Shown here one piece after another: positions 17,097 through 26,362 of a DNA stretch of 64,000 bases. Under the pieces are notes generated by a model. It saw only the letters and a program-made list of their open reading frames with translations, ran no database searches and was not told where the DNA came from. The stretch's first letter is position 1; the number at the start of each line of letters is the position of its first letter. The stretch lies in NCBI GenBank assembly GCA_016715825.1, contig JADJXO010000002.1, positions 1 through 64,000 of the forward strand. The letters run 5' to 3'. This DNA is from Nitrospira sp. GTDB taxonomy: Bacteria; Nitrospirota; Nitrospiria; Nitrospirales; Nitrospiraceae. The translations under genes and the position numbers were made by a program.

Positions 17097-18455
17097 ATGA
17101 TTATTAGGATTAAGAAGGGACTGGATTTGCCGATCACCGGGAAACCGGAGCAGCGTGTCCATGTCGCGAAACCTATCCGCCACGTGGGTGCGTTCGGCGT
17201 GGACCATATCGATCTCAAACCGGCCATGCTGGTCGCCGAAGGCGACAAGGTGAAGCTCGGCCAAGCGCTGTTCGAGCACAAGAAGTTACCCGGCGTACGC
17301 ATCACGGCTCCGGGTGCCGGGGTGGTCAAGGCGATCCATCGTGGAGCGCAACGCCTGCTCCAATCAGTCGTGATCCGGCTCGACGAAACGGAAGACGAGG
17401 AGACATTTGCGGCCTACCCTGCCGACCAACTGTCTAGCTTGACGGATACGCAGGTGGTAGCCAATCTTCTGGCATCAGGTCTGTGGGTGGCCTTACGCAC
17501 GCGTCCCTATAGCAGGATCCCCGACCCAACCACCCGTCCGGCTGCCATCTTCGTGACGGCGATGGACACCAACCCGCTGGCCGCCGATCCTGTTCCGATT
17601 ATGGCGGCAGAGGCTGAGTCCTTCGGCCATGGCCTGACAGTGCTCTCGCGCCTTGGCAGGATGCCGATTTGGGTGTGCACGTCACCCGGAGCCGACCTAC
17701 CGTTGCCACAGGGGGTAGACCACATACGCCAGGCGAGTTTCGAAGGCCCCCACCCAGCCGGTCTGCCGGGGACGCATATTCATTTTCTAGAACCGGTCGA
17801 CGGCAGTACGGTTGTGTGGCACCTGAACTACCAAGAGGTGATCGCGATCGGCAAGCTCTTTACCAGCGGCCGGTTATGGACCAGGCGCATCGTCGCACTC
17901 GGTGGGCCACAAGTCACACAGCCACGACTGTTACAGACCAGGCTGGGCGCCTGTCTCGAGGAGTTGGTCGAGGACGAGCTTCACGCCGGTGAGAGCCGCA
18001 TCATCTCCGGCTCGATCTTGTCGGGACGCCATGCAGCCGACTGGTCGTCCTATCTGGGGCGCCATCACCTTCAGATATCCGTGATTCCGGAAGGGGTGGA
18101 ACGAACGTTCATGGGCTGGTTTGCACCGGGGCGGAGAATGTTTTCCCAGAGCAACGTCATGCTATCGAGTCTCTTCCGTTACCGCAGGGAGGAGTTTGGG
18201 TTGAACACCGGGCTGAATGGAAGTTTGCGCGCGATGGTGCCATTCGGTAACTTTGAGGATGTCATGCCTCTGGACATCCTGCCAACGCAGCTCCTGCGCT
18301 ACCTGATGGTGGGTGATACCGACATGGCGCAAAAACTGGGCTGCATGGAATTGGACGAGGAAGACCTCGCATTATGCTCCTTCGTGTGCGTGGGCAAGAA
18401 CGACTACGGCCCGGTGCTGCGGAACGTACTGAGCCAGATTGAGAGAGAAGGCTAA
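17097..18455 (+). CDS. nqrA: Na+-translocating NADH:quinone reductase subunit A
   Basis: The product is 452 residues from the ATG at 17097, whose start MIIRIKKGLDLPITGKPEQ matches the family. A GTG at 17076 is in frame but adds an atypical extension. NqrA is the cytoplasmic, membrane-peripheral subunit of Na+-NQR and is linked to the quinone site in the related enzymes. The barrel-sandwich motif HVAKPIRHVGAFGVDHIDLKPAMLV is at residues about 20-45. It begins an operon nqrABCDE-F-apbE-nqrM in canonical order, with an 8-bp gap to nqrB. It implies respiratory sodium pumping in this organism. Confidence 0.93.
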   Translation: MIIRIKKGLDLPITGKPEQRVHVAKPIRHVGAFGVDHIDLKPAMLVAEGDKVKLGQALFEHKKLPGVRITAPGAGVVKAIHRGAQRLLQSVVIRLDETEDEETFAAYPADQLSSLTDTQVVANLLASGLWVALRTRPYSRIPDPTTRPAAIFVTAMDTNPLAADPVPIMAAEAESFGHGLTVLSRLGRMPIWVCTSPGADLPLPQGVDHIRQASFEGPHPAGLPGTHIHFLEPVDGSTVVWHLNYQEVIAIGKLFTSGRLWTRRIVALGGPQVTQPRLLQTRLGACLEELVEDELHAGESRIISGSILSGRHAADWSSYLGRHHLQISVIPEGVERTFMGWFAPGRRMFSQSNVMLSSLFRYRREEFGLNTGLNGSLRAMVPFGNFEDVMPLDILPTQLLRYLMVGDTDMAQKLGCMELDEEDLALCSFVCVGKNDYGPVLRNVLSQIEREG

Positions 18456-18463
18456 GGGCAGGC

Positions 18464-19669
18464 ATGAAACGCTATCTTGATCGTCTCAGACCCCTGTTTG
18501 CCAAGGGCGGCCGGTATGAAAAGTACTACCCCATCTTCGAGATGGTCGATGTGTTTTTGTATTCAACTCCGGAAACTACGCATAACGCGCCTCATGTGCG
18601 GGACGGAATCGATCTCAAACGGTTGATGATGTACGTGGTGGTGGCGCTGATTCCCTGCATCCTCTGGAGCTGGTTCAACACCGGCTATCAAGCCAACCTG
18701 GCACTCGCAACAATGGGCGTGGCGAAGGTTGGCTGGCGTTATGATCTCCTGACGGCTCTCAATCTCGGGTCAGATGCAAGCAGCATTCTGGACAATACGG
18801 TACATGGGTTCTTGTATTTTCTGCCGATCTATCTGACGACCTTGCTCGTCGGTGGGATATGGGAAGTGGTCTTTTCGACGGTGCGTCGGAAAGAGATCAA
18901 CGAAGGGTTCCTGGTCACCTCCATGCTTTTCACGCTGACCCTGCCACCCGATATGCCGCTCTGGATGGTCGCCATCGGGATTAGCTTCGGCGTGGTGCTC
19001 GGGAAGGAAATCTTCGGTGGGACCGGCAAGAATTTCCTCAACCCCGCCCTGACCGCACGAGCGTTTCTGTTTTTCGCCTATCCTGCCGAAATATCTGGTG
19101 ACCGGGTGTGGGTGGCGGTAGATGGCTATTCCGGTGCCACCGCGCTCAGTCTTGGGAAAGTCGGCGGCGTAGAGGGGATCACCAGCGGAGGCATGAGCTG
19201 GTGGAATGCCTTTATCGGTCTGATGCCGGGATCCATGGGGGAGACCTCTACCCTTGCCTGTCTGCTTGGTGCGGCGTTCCTGATCTATACTCGAGTAGGC
19301 TCCTGGCGCATTATCTTTGGGGGCTTTCTGGGAATGGTCGGGGCCTCACTCCTGTTCAATCTGGTCGGCAGCGACACCAACCCCATGGTGGCGATGCCCT
19401 GGTACTGGCATCTAGTTCTGGGCGGGTTTGCCTTCGGCATGGTCTTCATGGCCACCGACCCGGTGTCAGCCGCCATGACGAGTACCGGACGCTGGGTTTT
19501 CGGCCTCCTGATCGGGGCCATGACCGTGCTGATCCGTGTGGCAAACCCGGCGTTTCCTGAAGGAGTGATGCTCACGATTTTGTTTGCGAATGTGTTCGCG
19601 CCTTTGATCGATTATTCGGTCATCCAGCTCAACATCCGACGGAGGCTACGTCGTCATGTCCGCGCCTGA
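18464..19669 (+). CDS. nqrB: Na+-translocating NADH:quinone reductase subunit B
   Basis: This 401-residue polytopic subunit has about ten hydrophobic helices. The covalent FMN site SGATALS is present, with T226 as the expected phosphoester-linked threonine. NqrB binds riboflavin and FMN and forms the main Na+ channel with NqrD/NqrE. The start MKRYLDRLRPLFAKGGRYEKYYPIFEM is typical. It overlaps nqrC by 14 bp. FMN attachment would be made by the ApbE encoded downstream. Length is close to the Vibrio protein (about 415). Confidence 0.95.
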   Translation: MKRYLDRLRPLFAKGGRYEKYYPIFEMVDVFLYSTPETTHNAPHVRDGIDLKRLMMYVVVALIPCILWSWFNTGYQANLALATMGVAKVGWRYDLLTALNLGSDASSILDNTVHGFLYFLPIYLTTLLVGGIWEVVFSTVRRKEINEGFLVTSMLFTLTLPPDMPLWMVAIGISFGVVLGKEIFGGTGKNFLNPALTARAFLFFAYPAEISGDRVWVAVDGYSGATALSLGKVGGVEGITSGGMSWWNAFIGLMPGSMGETSTLACLLGAAFLIYTRVGSWRIIFGGFLGMVGASLLFNLVGSDTNPMVAMPWYWHLVLGGFAFGMVFMATDPVSAAMTSTGRWVFGLLIGAMTVLIRVANPAFPEGVMLTILFANVFAPLIDYSVIQLNIRRRLRRHVRA

Positions 19670-20465
19670 ACCAGATTCCGCTGCATCCGCTCCGTCAGGT
19701 GAGAGTGCGAGCAGGACGCTGCTGGTCACCTTTGTGGTCTGTCTGGTCTGTTCAGTGGTGGTCGCCGGCGCGGCCGTGCTCCTTCGACCGATTCAGGATG
19801 CGAATCAGAAGGCCGACCTCATTCGGAATGTGATCGCGGTTTCCGGTCTCCTCACGGAGGGGCTAACGGAAGAACAAGCACTGCAACGGATTGACGCGCG
19901 CATGATCGAATTGGCAACCGGTGATGAGGTGCAGGGGATCGATCCCGACACCTTTAGTATTGCCAAGGCCGGAAAGGACCCCGAGATATCCACTGCACTC
20001 ACCCGCAAAGAAGATGTGGCGCAGATCAGGCGTGAACCCCGCTATCTGCCGATCTATCGAATTGTCGGTGACAACGGCGACTTGAAGAGACTCATTCTGC
20101 CGGTGTACGGCTACGGACTCTGGTCCACGATGTACGGGTTTCTTGCGCTTGAGGCGGATCTGCGCACGGTGCAGGGCCTCCGCTTTTATCAGCATGCCGA
20201 GACCCCTGGGCTCGGAGGAGAGGTCGACAATCCCAAGTGGCGGGCACAATGGACGGGCAAAGTCCTATTTGACGATCAATGGAAGGTGCAGGTTGAAGTC
20301 ACGAAGGTGGAGATTGACAGTTCCACCCCCGAAGCGCAACATCAAGTCGACGCCCTCGCCGGCGCCACTATCACCTCACGAGGGGTGGAAAACTTATTGA
20401 AATTCTGGCTGAGCGACAAAGGATATGGGCCGTACCTTGCCCATTTGCGACACGAAAGGAGCTGA
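19656..20465 (+). CDS. nqrC: Na+-translocating NADH:quinone reductase subunit C
   Basis: The 269-residue product has one N-terminal transmembrane helix (residues about 20-46) and a periplasmic FMN-binding domain. The flavinylation motif AGATITS is near the C-terminus, with T238 as the covalent FMN acceptor. NqrC passes electrons between NqrF/NqrD/E and NqrB flavins. The family segment GYGLWSTMYGFLALEADLRTV is present at residues about 150-170. It starts inside nqrB and is followed 5 bp later by nqrD, so the operon is tightly coupled. Confidence 0.94.
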   Translation: MSAPEPDSAASAPSGESASRTLLVTFVVCLVCSVVVAGAAVLLRPIQDANQKADLIRNVIAVSGLLTEGLTEEQALQRIDARMIELATGDEVQGIDPDTFSIAKAGKDPEISTALTRKEDVAQIRREPRYLPIYRIVGDNGDLKRLILPVYGYGLWSTMYGFLALEADLRTVQGLRFYQHAETPGLGGEVDNPKWRAQWTGKVLFDDQWKVQVEVTKVEIDSSTPEAQHQVDALAGATITSRGVENLLKFWLSDKGYGPYLAHLRHERS

Positions 20466-20470
20466 CTCTC

Positions 20471-21136
20471 ATGTCGTACGAACATCGCAAAATTCTTTTT
20501 GAGCCGATCGTCGACAATAACCCGGTTATTTTACAAGTCTTAGGGATTTGTTCGGCATTGGCCGTGACGACGAAGCTCTCTACCACGGTCACGATGTGCA
20601 TCGCACTGACCGTCGTCACCGCCCTCTCCAATGCCGCCATTAGTGTGATCCGTAATCATATCCCGAGCAGCATCCGCATCATCGTGCAGATGACCATTAT
20701 TTCGTCGCTGGTCATCGTGACCGATCAGTTCCTCAAAGCCTATGCATTTACCATCAGCAAGGAGCTGTCGGTCTTCGTCGGGTTGATTATCACCAATTGT
20801 ATCGTCATGGGACGCGCAGAAGCCTATGCGATGAAGCATCCACCGCTTCCGAGCTTCCTTGATGGCCTCGGTAACGGCCTCGGCTATAGCGCACTGTTAC
20901 TCGTCATCGGGGCGATACGCGAACTCTTCGGGTCCGGTTCTCTGTTCGGGTATCCGATCCTCCCTCTCGATCGGGATGGAGGGTGGTATGTGCCGAACGG
21001 CTTGCTGCTTCTTCCTCCGAGTGCGTTTTTCTTGATCGGCATGATCATTTGGGTGGTGCGCTCCTGGAAGCCTGCACAGGTCGAGCAACCTGAATTCCGG
21101 ATCTATCACGCGCATCGTCCAGAGGTGGCCTCATGA
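20471..21136 (+). CDS. nqrD: Na+-translocating NADH:quinone reductase subunit D
   Basis: This 221-residue membrane subunit has about six helices. Family segments include FEPIVDNNPVILQVLGICSALAVTT, the inverted-repeat hallmark MGRAEAYAMKHPP, and PSFLDGLGNGLGYSALLL. In the complex NqrD and NqrE pair as inverted homologues and hold an iron centre between them. Its 3' end overlaps nqrE by 4 bp. Length matches other NqrD (about 210). The conserved Cys of half-helix 1 is seen in GICSA. Confidence 0.95.
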   Translation: MSYEHRKILFEPIVDNNPVILQVLGICSALAVTTKLSTTVTMCIALTVVTALSNAAISVIRNHIPSSIRIIVQMTIISSLVIVTDQFLKAYAFTISKELSVFVGLIITNCIVMGRAEAYAMKHPPLPSFLDGLGNGLGYSALLLVIGAIRELFGSGSLFGYPILPLDRDGGWYVPNGLLLLPPSAFFLIGMIIWVVRSWKPAQVEQPEFRIYHAHRPEVAS

Positions 21137-21741
21137 CTGAGCTCATCAATCTGTTTATCAAAGCGGTCTTCGTCGAGAATCTTGCGCTGACGTTTTTCCT
21201 CGGCATGTGCACGTTTCTGGCCGTCTCGAAACAAATCGCTACCGCGCTCGGACTCGGCATTGCTGTGGTCGTCGTTCAAACCCTGACCGTCCCGATCAAT
21301 AATGTCATCTACCAGTTTCTGATCCGTGATGGAGCCCTGGAATGGGCGGGGCTCTCTGAGATGAATCTGAATTTCCTCGGGCTCATCAGCTATATCAGCG
21401 TCATTGCGGCGGTCGTACAGGTACTCGAAATGTTTCTCGACCGGCACGTCCCGTCACTGTACAACTCGCTGGGGATCTTTTTGCCGCTGATTACCGTCAA
21501 CTGCGCCATTCTCGGAGGCAGTCTGTTCATGGTGGAACGTGACTATTCTTTTAGCGAGAGCGTGACCTATGGTGTCGGTTCTGGTGTCGGGTGGGCGCTC
21601 GCGATCGTGGCGATGGCAGGGGTGCGGGAGAAGCTCAAGTATTCCGATATCCCCGCTGGCCTGCAGGGGCTGGGCGTCGCCTTCATCACCGCGGGGTTGA
21701 TGGCTCTCGGGTTCATGGCTTTTTCTGGAATTCAACTCTAA
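21133..21741 (+). CDS. nqrE: Na+-translocating NADH:quinone reductase subunit E
   Basis: The 202-residue membrane subunit is homologous to NqrD. The start LINLFIKAVFVENLALTFFLGMCTFLAVS and the segment LITVNCAILGGSLFMVERDYSF are diagnostic. The Cys in GMCTFLAV and the one in VNCAILG are those expected to ligate the inter-subunit iron with NqrD. The gene overlaps nqrD by 4 bp. Unlike the tight junctions before it, it is separated from nqrF by 222 bp containing an inverted-repeat element, so nqrF may have its own control. Confidence 0.95.
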   Translation: MTELINLFIKAVFVENLALTFFLGMCTFLAVSKQIATALGLGIAVVVVQTLTVPINNVIYQFLIRDGALEWAGLSEMNLNFLGLISYISVIAAVVQVLEMFLDRHVPSLYNSLGIFLPLITVNCAILGGSLFMVERDYSFSESVTYGVGSGVGWALAIVAMAGVREKLKYSDIPAGLQGLGVAFITAGLMALGFMAFSGIQL

Positions 21742-21817
21742 CAGGCTTGAAAAGCTGATTTGAACTTCCCGGGCCATGGCAAATAGCGATATGCGAAACG
21801 ACACCAACTATCCATGC

Positions 21818-21945
21818 GGAAGGCTCAAAATGGCCGTCCAGCGAGGCCGCAGCGAGCGAAGAGGCGAATCATACGCTGTGCCGTACGTTGAGCCTCTGAG
21901 CGACGCGAGAACACTGCTGGCTGACTTTTTCAGCATCCCGCTGAG
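21818..21945. repeat. intergenic inverted-repeat element between nqrE and nqrF
   Basis: The 222-bp gap between nqrE and nqrF carries an element bounded by AGGCTCAA (21821-21828) and its complement TTGAGCCT (21888-21895). A second perfect hairpin follows, GCTGA-CTTTT-TCAGC (21920-21934). The interior is rich in GAGGC/GCGAGC motifs unlike coding sequence. I have the impression that such GCAGCGAGCG/ACTTTTTCAGCATCC elements recur between genes in Nitrospira chromosomes, but no second copy was seen in this window. It could be a REP/MITE-like dispersed repeat or a local RNA processing signal. Confidence 0.5.
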
Positions 21946-21963
21946 TCTGATGAGGGGCCGCGC

Positions 21964-23184
21964 ATGATCGAGATCCTACTCGGAGTCGGATTTTTTACAG
22001 GAATCGTCCTCATTCTGGCTGTCCTCATTCTGAGTGCACGCTCGAAACTGGTGGCGAGTGGCCATGTCACGATCGCGATCAATGATAAGAAATTTATCGA
22101 GACACCGATCGGGGGCAAGTTGCTCAATGCGCTGGGCGACGCCAAGATTTTTGTCAGTTCCGCCTGTGGTGGCGGCGGGACCTGCGGCGTGTGCCGGGTC
22201 AAGGTCTTCGAAGGGGGTGGTGGGATTCTGCCGACAGAAACCTCGCATATCAACAAGCGTGAAGCGCGCGAGGGCTACCGTCTCTCCTGCCAGGTGGCGG
22301 TCAAGCAGAACATGAAGATCGAGATTCCCGATGAGATATTCGGCGTCAAGAAATGGCAATGTACCGTGCGCTCCAACCGCAATGTCGCCACCTTTATCAA
22401 AGAACTGGTCCTGGAGCTTCCCCAGGGCGAACATGTCGATTTCCGTGCCGGTGGGTACATCCAGGTTTTCTGCCCTCCGTATAAGCACTCGTTTGAGCAG
22501 TTTGATATCGAGGAGAGATTTCGCAGCGACTGGGACCGGCTGAACCTCTGGAATCTTGTTTCGAAGGTCAATGAGCCCCTCGAGCGAGCCTACTCCATGG
22601 CCAATTACCCGGAGGAACGTGGCATCATTATGCTCAATATTCGCATCGCCACACCGCCACCGCGCACGCAGAATGTGCCGCCTGGTAAGATGTCATCCTA
22701 CCTCTTCGGACTGAAACCGGGCGACAAGGTTACCATTTCTGGGCCGTTCGGCGAGTTCTTTGCGCGTGACACCGACAACGAGATGGTATTCATCGGTGGT
22801 GGTGCAGGGATGGCGCCCATGCGTTCACATATTTTTGACCAGCTGGGTCGCCTCAAGACCACCCGCAAGATGTCATTCTGGTACGGGGCCCGATCGAAAC
22901 GCGAAATGTTCTATGTCGACGATTTCGACAAGCTGGCTGCCGCGCACGACAACTTCGAGTGGCATGTCGCCCTTTCCGACGCGCTCCCTGAGGACCAGTG
23001 GACCGGCTATACCGGCTTCATTCATAACGTACTCCATAATGAATATCTGAAGACCCATCCCGCGCCAGAGGACTGTGAGTACTACCTCTGCGGACCACCG
23101 ATGATGAATGCCGCCGTGATCAAGATGCTGTTGGATCTGGGTGTCGAGCGAGAAAACATCATGCTCGATGACTTCGGAGGATGA
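21964..23184 (+). CDS. nqrF: Na+-translocating NADH:quinone reductase subunit F
   Basis: The 406-residue NADH-oxidising entry subunit has an N-terminal membrane helix (residues 4-26). A [2Fe-2S] ferredoxin domain follows, with C68, C74, C77 and C109 as ligands. A ferredoxin-NADP-reductase-like domain then holds the FAD motif ERAYSMANYP (RxYS) and an NADH motif GGGAGMAPMRSH, plus a C-terminal CGPPMMNAAV segment. All ligands expected from Vibrio NqrF are present. Its start is 30 bp after the inverted-repeat element. The stop is followed 7 bp later by apbE. The product is anchored at the cytoplasmic face. Confidence 0.95.
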   Translation: MIEILLGVGFFTGIVLILAVLILSARSKLVASGHVTIAINDKKFIETPIGGKLLNALGDAKIFVSSACGGGGTCGVCRVKVFEGGGGILPTETSHINKREAREGYRLSCQVAVKQNMKIEIPDEIFGVKKWQCTVRSNRNVATFIKELVLELPQGEHVDFRAGGYIQVFCPPYKHSFEQFDIEERFRSDWDRLNLWNLVSKVNEPLERAYSMANYPEERGIIMLNIRIATPPPRTQNVPPGKMSSYLFGLKPGDKVTISGPFGEFFARDTDNEMVFIGGGAGMAPMRSHIFDQLGRLKTTRKMSFWYGARSKREMFYVDDFDKLAAAHDNFEWHVALSDALPEDQWTGYTGFIHNVLHNEYLKTHPAPEDCEYYLCGPPMMNAAVIKMLLDLGVERENIMLDDFGG

Positions 23185-23191
23185 CGATTCT

Positions 23192-24247
23192 ATGCATCCA
23201 TCCGTTCCACGCCCCCGTGCGCTGATGGCCTTGGTCGCTCTGCTGGCCGCTGGTGCAGGATTGGGCCTGCTGCGCCCTGATCCGCCTGCCGCTGAGCTGC
23301 ATATGAGCGGCCATACGATGGGGACCACCTATACCGTGAAATACCGAGCGACCCAGGATACACCGCCGCTGAAGGCGATGCAGAGCGATGTGGACGCCTT
23401 GTTGGCCGAGATCAATCACACCATGTCCACCTATGAGCCGGAATCGGAACTGTCGCGCTTTAACCGTCTGCGCACCACCGACTGGGTACCCGCATCCGCA
23501 TCGCTCCGTGGCGTGCTTAACGCCGCGCTAGAGATCGGCACCCAGAGCGAAGGGGCGTTTGACATCACGGTGGGCCCCCTGGTCAATCTCTGGGGATTCG
23601 GGCCCGAGGTTCATCCAGACCGTATCCCGCTTGAAGCCGACATCGCCGCTGCGCGCACTCGCAGCGGTCTCGATAAAGTCTCGGTCAGTGAGACTCCACA
23701 AGCGATACGCAAGCACCGCCCTGATGTCTTCCTAGATCTTTCCGGAATTGCTAAGGGCTACGGGGTGGACCGAGTTGCTGAACTCATGACCGCACATGGT
23801 ATTGACCATTACATGGTCGAGATCGGTGGTGAGATACGGGTACGTGGTCACAAGGAGCACGAGACACCCTGGCGGATCGCGATTGAGAAACCGTTGTCGG
23901 GCGAACGTTCAGTGCAAACCATGCTGGCGCTCAGTGACATCGCCCTCGCCACCTCGGGCAATTATCGGAACTTTTTTGAAATCGACGGGCGACGCTATTC
24001 CCATACCATCGATCCCACCACCGGCCGGCCGGTTGATCATCATCTGGCATCGGTGACGGTACTGGCGGAGACCAGCATGCGAGCTGATGCCTGGGCTACC
24101 GCGTTTCAGGTACTAGGGCCCGAGCGTGGTATGGCCATAGCCGAGCGGCTCCATCTTCCCGTCCTCTTCGTCATCGAACATGATGGGCAATTTGAGGAAC
24201 GTGTCTGCTGTGGCTTCCAACAGTACCGGAAACAGGAGCTGTCATGA
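23192..24247 (+). CDS. apbE: FAD:protein FMN transferase
   Basis: The product is 351 residues from the ATG at 23192, after a GGAGGA box that overlaps the nqrF stop. An N-terminal hydrophobic segment (LMALVALLAAGAGLGLL) exports or anchors it on the periplasmic side. The ApbE fold follows, with MGTTYTVKY, GAFDITVGPLVNLWGFG, DLSGIAKGYGVDRVAELM and a metal/FAD region IGGEIRVRGH. The acidic metal site MRADAWATAFQVLG is near the C-terminus. ApbE attaches FMN to threonines of NqrB and NqrC, which explains its place in this operon. It overlaps nqrM by 4 bp. Confidence 0.94.
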   Translation: MHPSVPRPRALMALVALLAAGAGLGLLRPDPPAAELHMSGHTMGTTYTVKYRATQDTPPLKAMQSDVDALLAEINHTMSTYEPESELSRFNRLRTTDWVPASASLRGVLNAALEIGTQSEGAFDITVGPLVNLWGFGPEVHPDRIPLEADIAAARTRSGLDKVSVSETPQAIRKHRPDVFLDLSGIAKGYGVDRVAELMTAHGIDHYMVEIGGEIRVRGHKEHETPWRIAIEKPLSGERSVQTMLALSDIALATSGNYRNFFEIDGRRYSHTIDPTTGRPVDHHLASVTVLAETSMRADAWATAFQVLGPERGMAIAERLHLPVLFVIEHDGQFEERVCCGFQQYRKQELS

Positions 24248-24438
24248 CAATTTTTATGGTGACCTTTCTCGTCATGGGTATTGCGATCCTGGCTATGGCG
24301 GTGGGTGTCCTACTCGGTCGCCGCCCGATCGGAGGCAGTTGTGGCGGCCTTGAACGCCTTGGTCTGGAGTGCGATGCCGGCTGCGACAAACCCTGCCCGG
24401 AACGTCTCGCCCGTCAGCAGTCACAAAACAGAACGTAG
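24244..24438 (+). CDS. nqrM: Na+-NQR maturation protein NqrM
   Basis: This 64-residue protein has one N-terminal transmembrane helix (residues 3-23) and a short cytoplasmic or periplasmic tail with four cysteines (GSCGGLERLGLECDAGCDKPC). That is the NqrM/DUF539 pattern, needed for delivering iron to the NqrD/NqrE site. It overlaps apbE (ATGA) and ends the nqr operon. The nhaD leader follows within 60 bp. Confidence 0.92.
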   Translation: MTIFMVTFLVMGIAILAMAVGVLLGRRPIGGSCGGLERLGLECDAGCDKPCPERLARQQSQNRT

Positions 24439-24494
24439 TACGTGGCGCTCCGAAACACTCTCGTGATGACTCTGCAGATCAACTCCTGTAACTA

Positions 24495-24529
24495 GCCAAC
24501 GATGATGATCCTCGAAAGGATGGTCGCGT
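24495..24529 (+). promoter_or_regulatory. nhaD-1 leader hairpin that encloses the Shine-Dalgarno
   Basis: The leader GCCAACGATGATG is followed by ATCCT (24508-24512), a CGAA loop and AGGAT (24517-24521). The 3' arm of this perfect 5-bp hairpin contains the only plausible ribosome site (AGGA), nine bases before the GTG start. The second nhaD gene has a near-identical leader. A structure that hides the ribosome site suggests translational control, for instance by a Na+-responsive RNA. That ligand is inference. Confidence 0.55.
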
Positions 24530-25987
24530 GTGAACCACTCTTCCCTCTTGTTCATGCTCTTTCTGTGTCTTCGGTGTAGCACCAGCCGTGTCTCCCAAGT
24601 GGGTCTTGGGACTGCGTTCATCGTCCTCGGGCTGCCGTTTCTCGCCTTCGCCGAAACCGAATCACACGCAGGGATCGACTTGACCACCGCCCCAGTGGGG
24701 TATTTTGCGCTGTGCATCTTTGTCCTGGCGTATGCGCTGGTCATGTCCGAAGAGTTTACTCACCTCAAGAAGTCCAAACCTGTGATTTTGGCTGCCGGCA
24801 TCATTTGGGGGGCCATCAGCCTGGCGTCTCCCGATAGTCAGGCTGAGTTTGTTGAAAACGCCTTCCGGCACAATCTGATGGAATACGCAGAACTGATGCT
24901 GTTCTTGCTGGTCGCCATGACCTACATCAACGCTCTCGACGAACGACTCGTGTTTGAGGCGATCCGGGCATGGCTGGTTCGTAAAGGGTTCAGCTACCGG
25001 CAACTCTTCTGGATCACCGGGATCCTGGCGTTTTTTATTTCGGCGGTGGCGGACAATCTGACCACCGCCCTCTTAATGTGTGCCGTCGTCATGGCGGTGG
25101 GAGCCCACAGTCCACACTTCGTCAGTCTTGCTTGCATCAATATTGTGGTGGCGGCCAATGCGGGTGGAGCGTTCAGCCCCTTCGGCGATATCACGACCCT
25201 GATGGTGTGGCAAAAGGGGCTCCTGGAGTTCTTTGACTTTTTTCAGCTGTTTATCCCCTCAGCCGTGAACTTCCTTGTGCCTGCTGCGATCATGCATTAT
25301 GCCGTCCCTCGAATGTCCCCGCCGCCGTCTTCTGATACGGTCCGGATGAAAGTCGGAGCCAAACGTATTATTGGGTTATTTTTTCTCACGATTTGTACCG
25401 CAGTCAGTTTTCACAATTTTCTGCATCTGCCCCCAGTCCTCGGAATGATGACCGGCTTTGCGTATCTGGGATTATTTGGCCATTACCTGAGCCGGAAGCG
25501 ACACCATGCCTCCCCCTACAAGAAAGGGGAGATCGGAGACGTCGTTCCGTTCGATGTGTTTCAGAAGGTTGCCCGAGCGGAGTGGGACACGCTGTTATTC
25601 TTCTATGGAGTCGTCATGTGCGTCGGCGGGCTCGGCCATATCGGCTATATGGCCTTGGCCTCCCACGTGCTCTACTCCCAGTGGGGTCCCACCTTCGCCA
25701 ACATCACGATCGGGCTTTTATCGGCGATTGTCGACAACATCCCGATCATGTTCGCAGTGCTGACGATGAACCCGGCCATTTCCGAGGGCCAATGGTTGCT
25801 CGTGACGCTGACCGCTGGGGTTGGGGGCAGCCTTCTCTCCATCGGCTCGGCGGCCGGGGTCGCGTTGATGGGGCAGGCGAAAGGGAAGTATACGTTCTTT
25901 AGTCATCTCAAATGGGCGCCGGCGATTGCGCTGGGATATGGCGCGAGCATTCTCGTGCACATGTGGATCAATGCGCATACGTTCTGA
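24530..25987 (+). CDS. nhaD: NhaD-type Na+/H+ antiporter, copy 1
   Basis: This 485-residue polytopic protein of the NhaD/ArsB ion-transporter superfamily begins at GTG. A cleavable-looking hydrophobic N-terminus ends in AFAETES, and about twelve helices follow. Conserved NhaD features include EEFTHLKKSKPV, the ADNLTTALLMC motif (residues about 174-184), GGAFSPFGDITTLMVWQKG and NIPIMFAVLTMNP. NhaD exchanges cytoplasmic Na+ (or Li+) for external H+ in halophiles and alkaliphiles. It follows the nqr operon and is 410 bp from a near-identical second copy. Differences between the copies cluster in a few patches, with A175-equivalent Ala here versus Pro in copy 2 just before VADNL. Confidence 0.93.
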   Translation: MNHSSLLFMLFLCLRCSTSRVSQVGLGTAFIVLGLPFLAFAETESHAGIDLTTAPVGYFALCIFVLAYALVMSEEFTHLKKSKPVILAAGIIWGAISLASPDSQAEFVENAFRHNLMEYAELMLFLLVAMTYINALDERLVFEAIRAWLVRKGFSYRQLFWITGILAFFISAVADNLTTALLMCAVVMAVGAHSPHFVSLACINIVVAANAGGAFSPFGDITTLMVWQKGLLEFFDFFQLFIPSAVNFLVPAAIMHYAVPRMSPPPSSDTVRMKVGAKRIIGLFFLTICTAVSFHNFLHLPPVLGMMTGFAYLGLFGHYLSRKRHHASPYKKGEIGDVVPFDVFQKVARAEWDTLLFFYGVVMCVGGLGHIGYMALASHVLYSQWGPTFANITIGLLSAIVDNIPIMFAVLTMNPAISEGQWLLVTLTAGVGGSLLSIGSAAGVALMGQAKGKYTFFSHLKWAPAIALGYGASILVHMWINAHTF

Positions 25988-26362
25988 ACGGGAAGATCTT
26001 TGAAGAAGCAAGTCGCTCCATATCGACCCGATACCGCCTGCGGCACAAGCCCCACGCCTCGACAGCCAGTACTGAAAGAAAGAATTCGGGTACATGATGG
26101 ATTGCAGCCTATGCGTGCAACCAACTTCACTTCTTCAGACATTTCTCTTGTCGTCCTCCCTGACCACACGAGATCGCAGGGAGTTCAGAAAGTTTGCCTT
26201 GATTTTCACGCATCTGCCTGTGTAGCTTGTTATTTTCTTGAGATGGCCGGTGTATCTGGGTAGTCCGACTGTGACCTCGCACGACGATCTCTGGATCTGC
26301 TATTCAGCGGCACGCTAACGGTTCCTATCCGACCATTCCGGATCCACCGTGAAGATGAATCA
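25988..26362. other. intergenic region between the two nhaD copies
   Basis: No gene is supported. Apart from the last 35 bp, which repeat the structured nhaD leader, the sequence is not similar to the region after copy 2. No strong terminator hairpin was seen. Copy 2 probably has its own promoter in this stretch. Confidence 0.4.
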
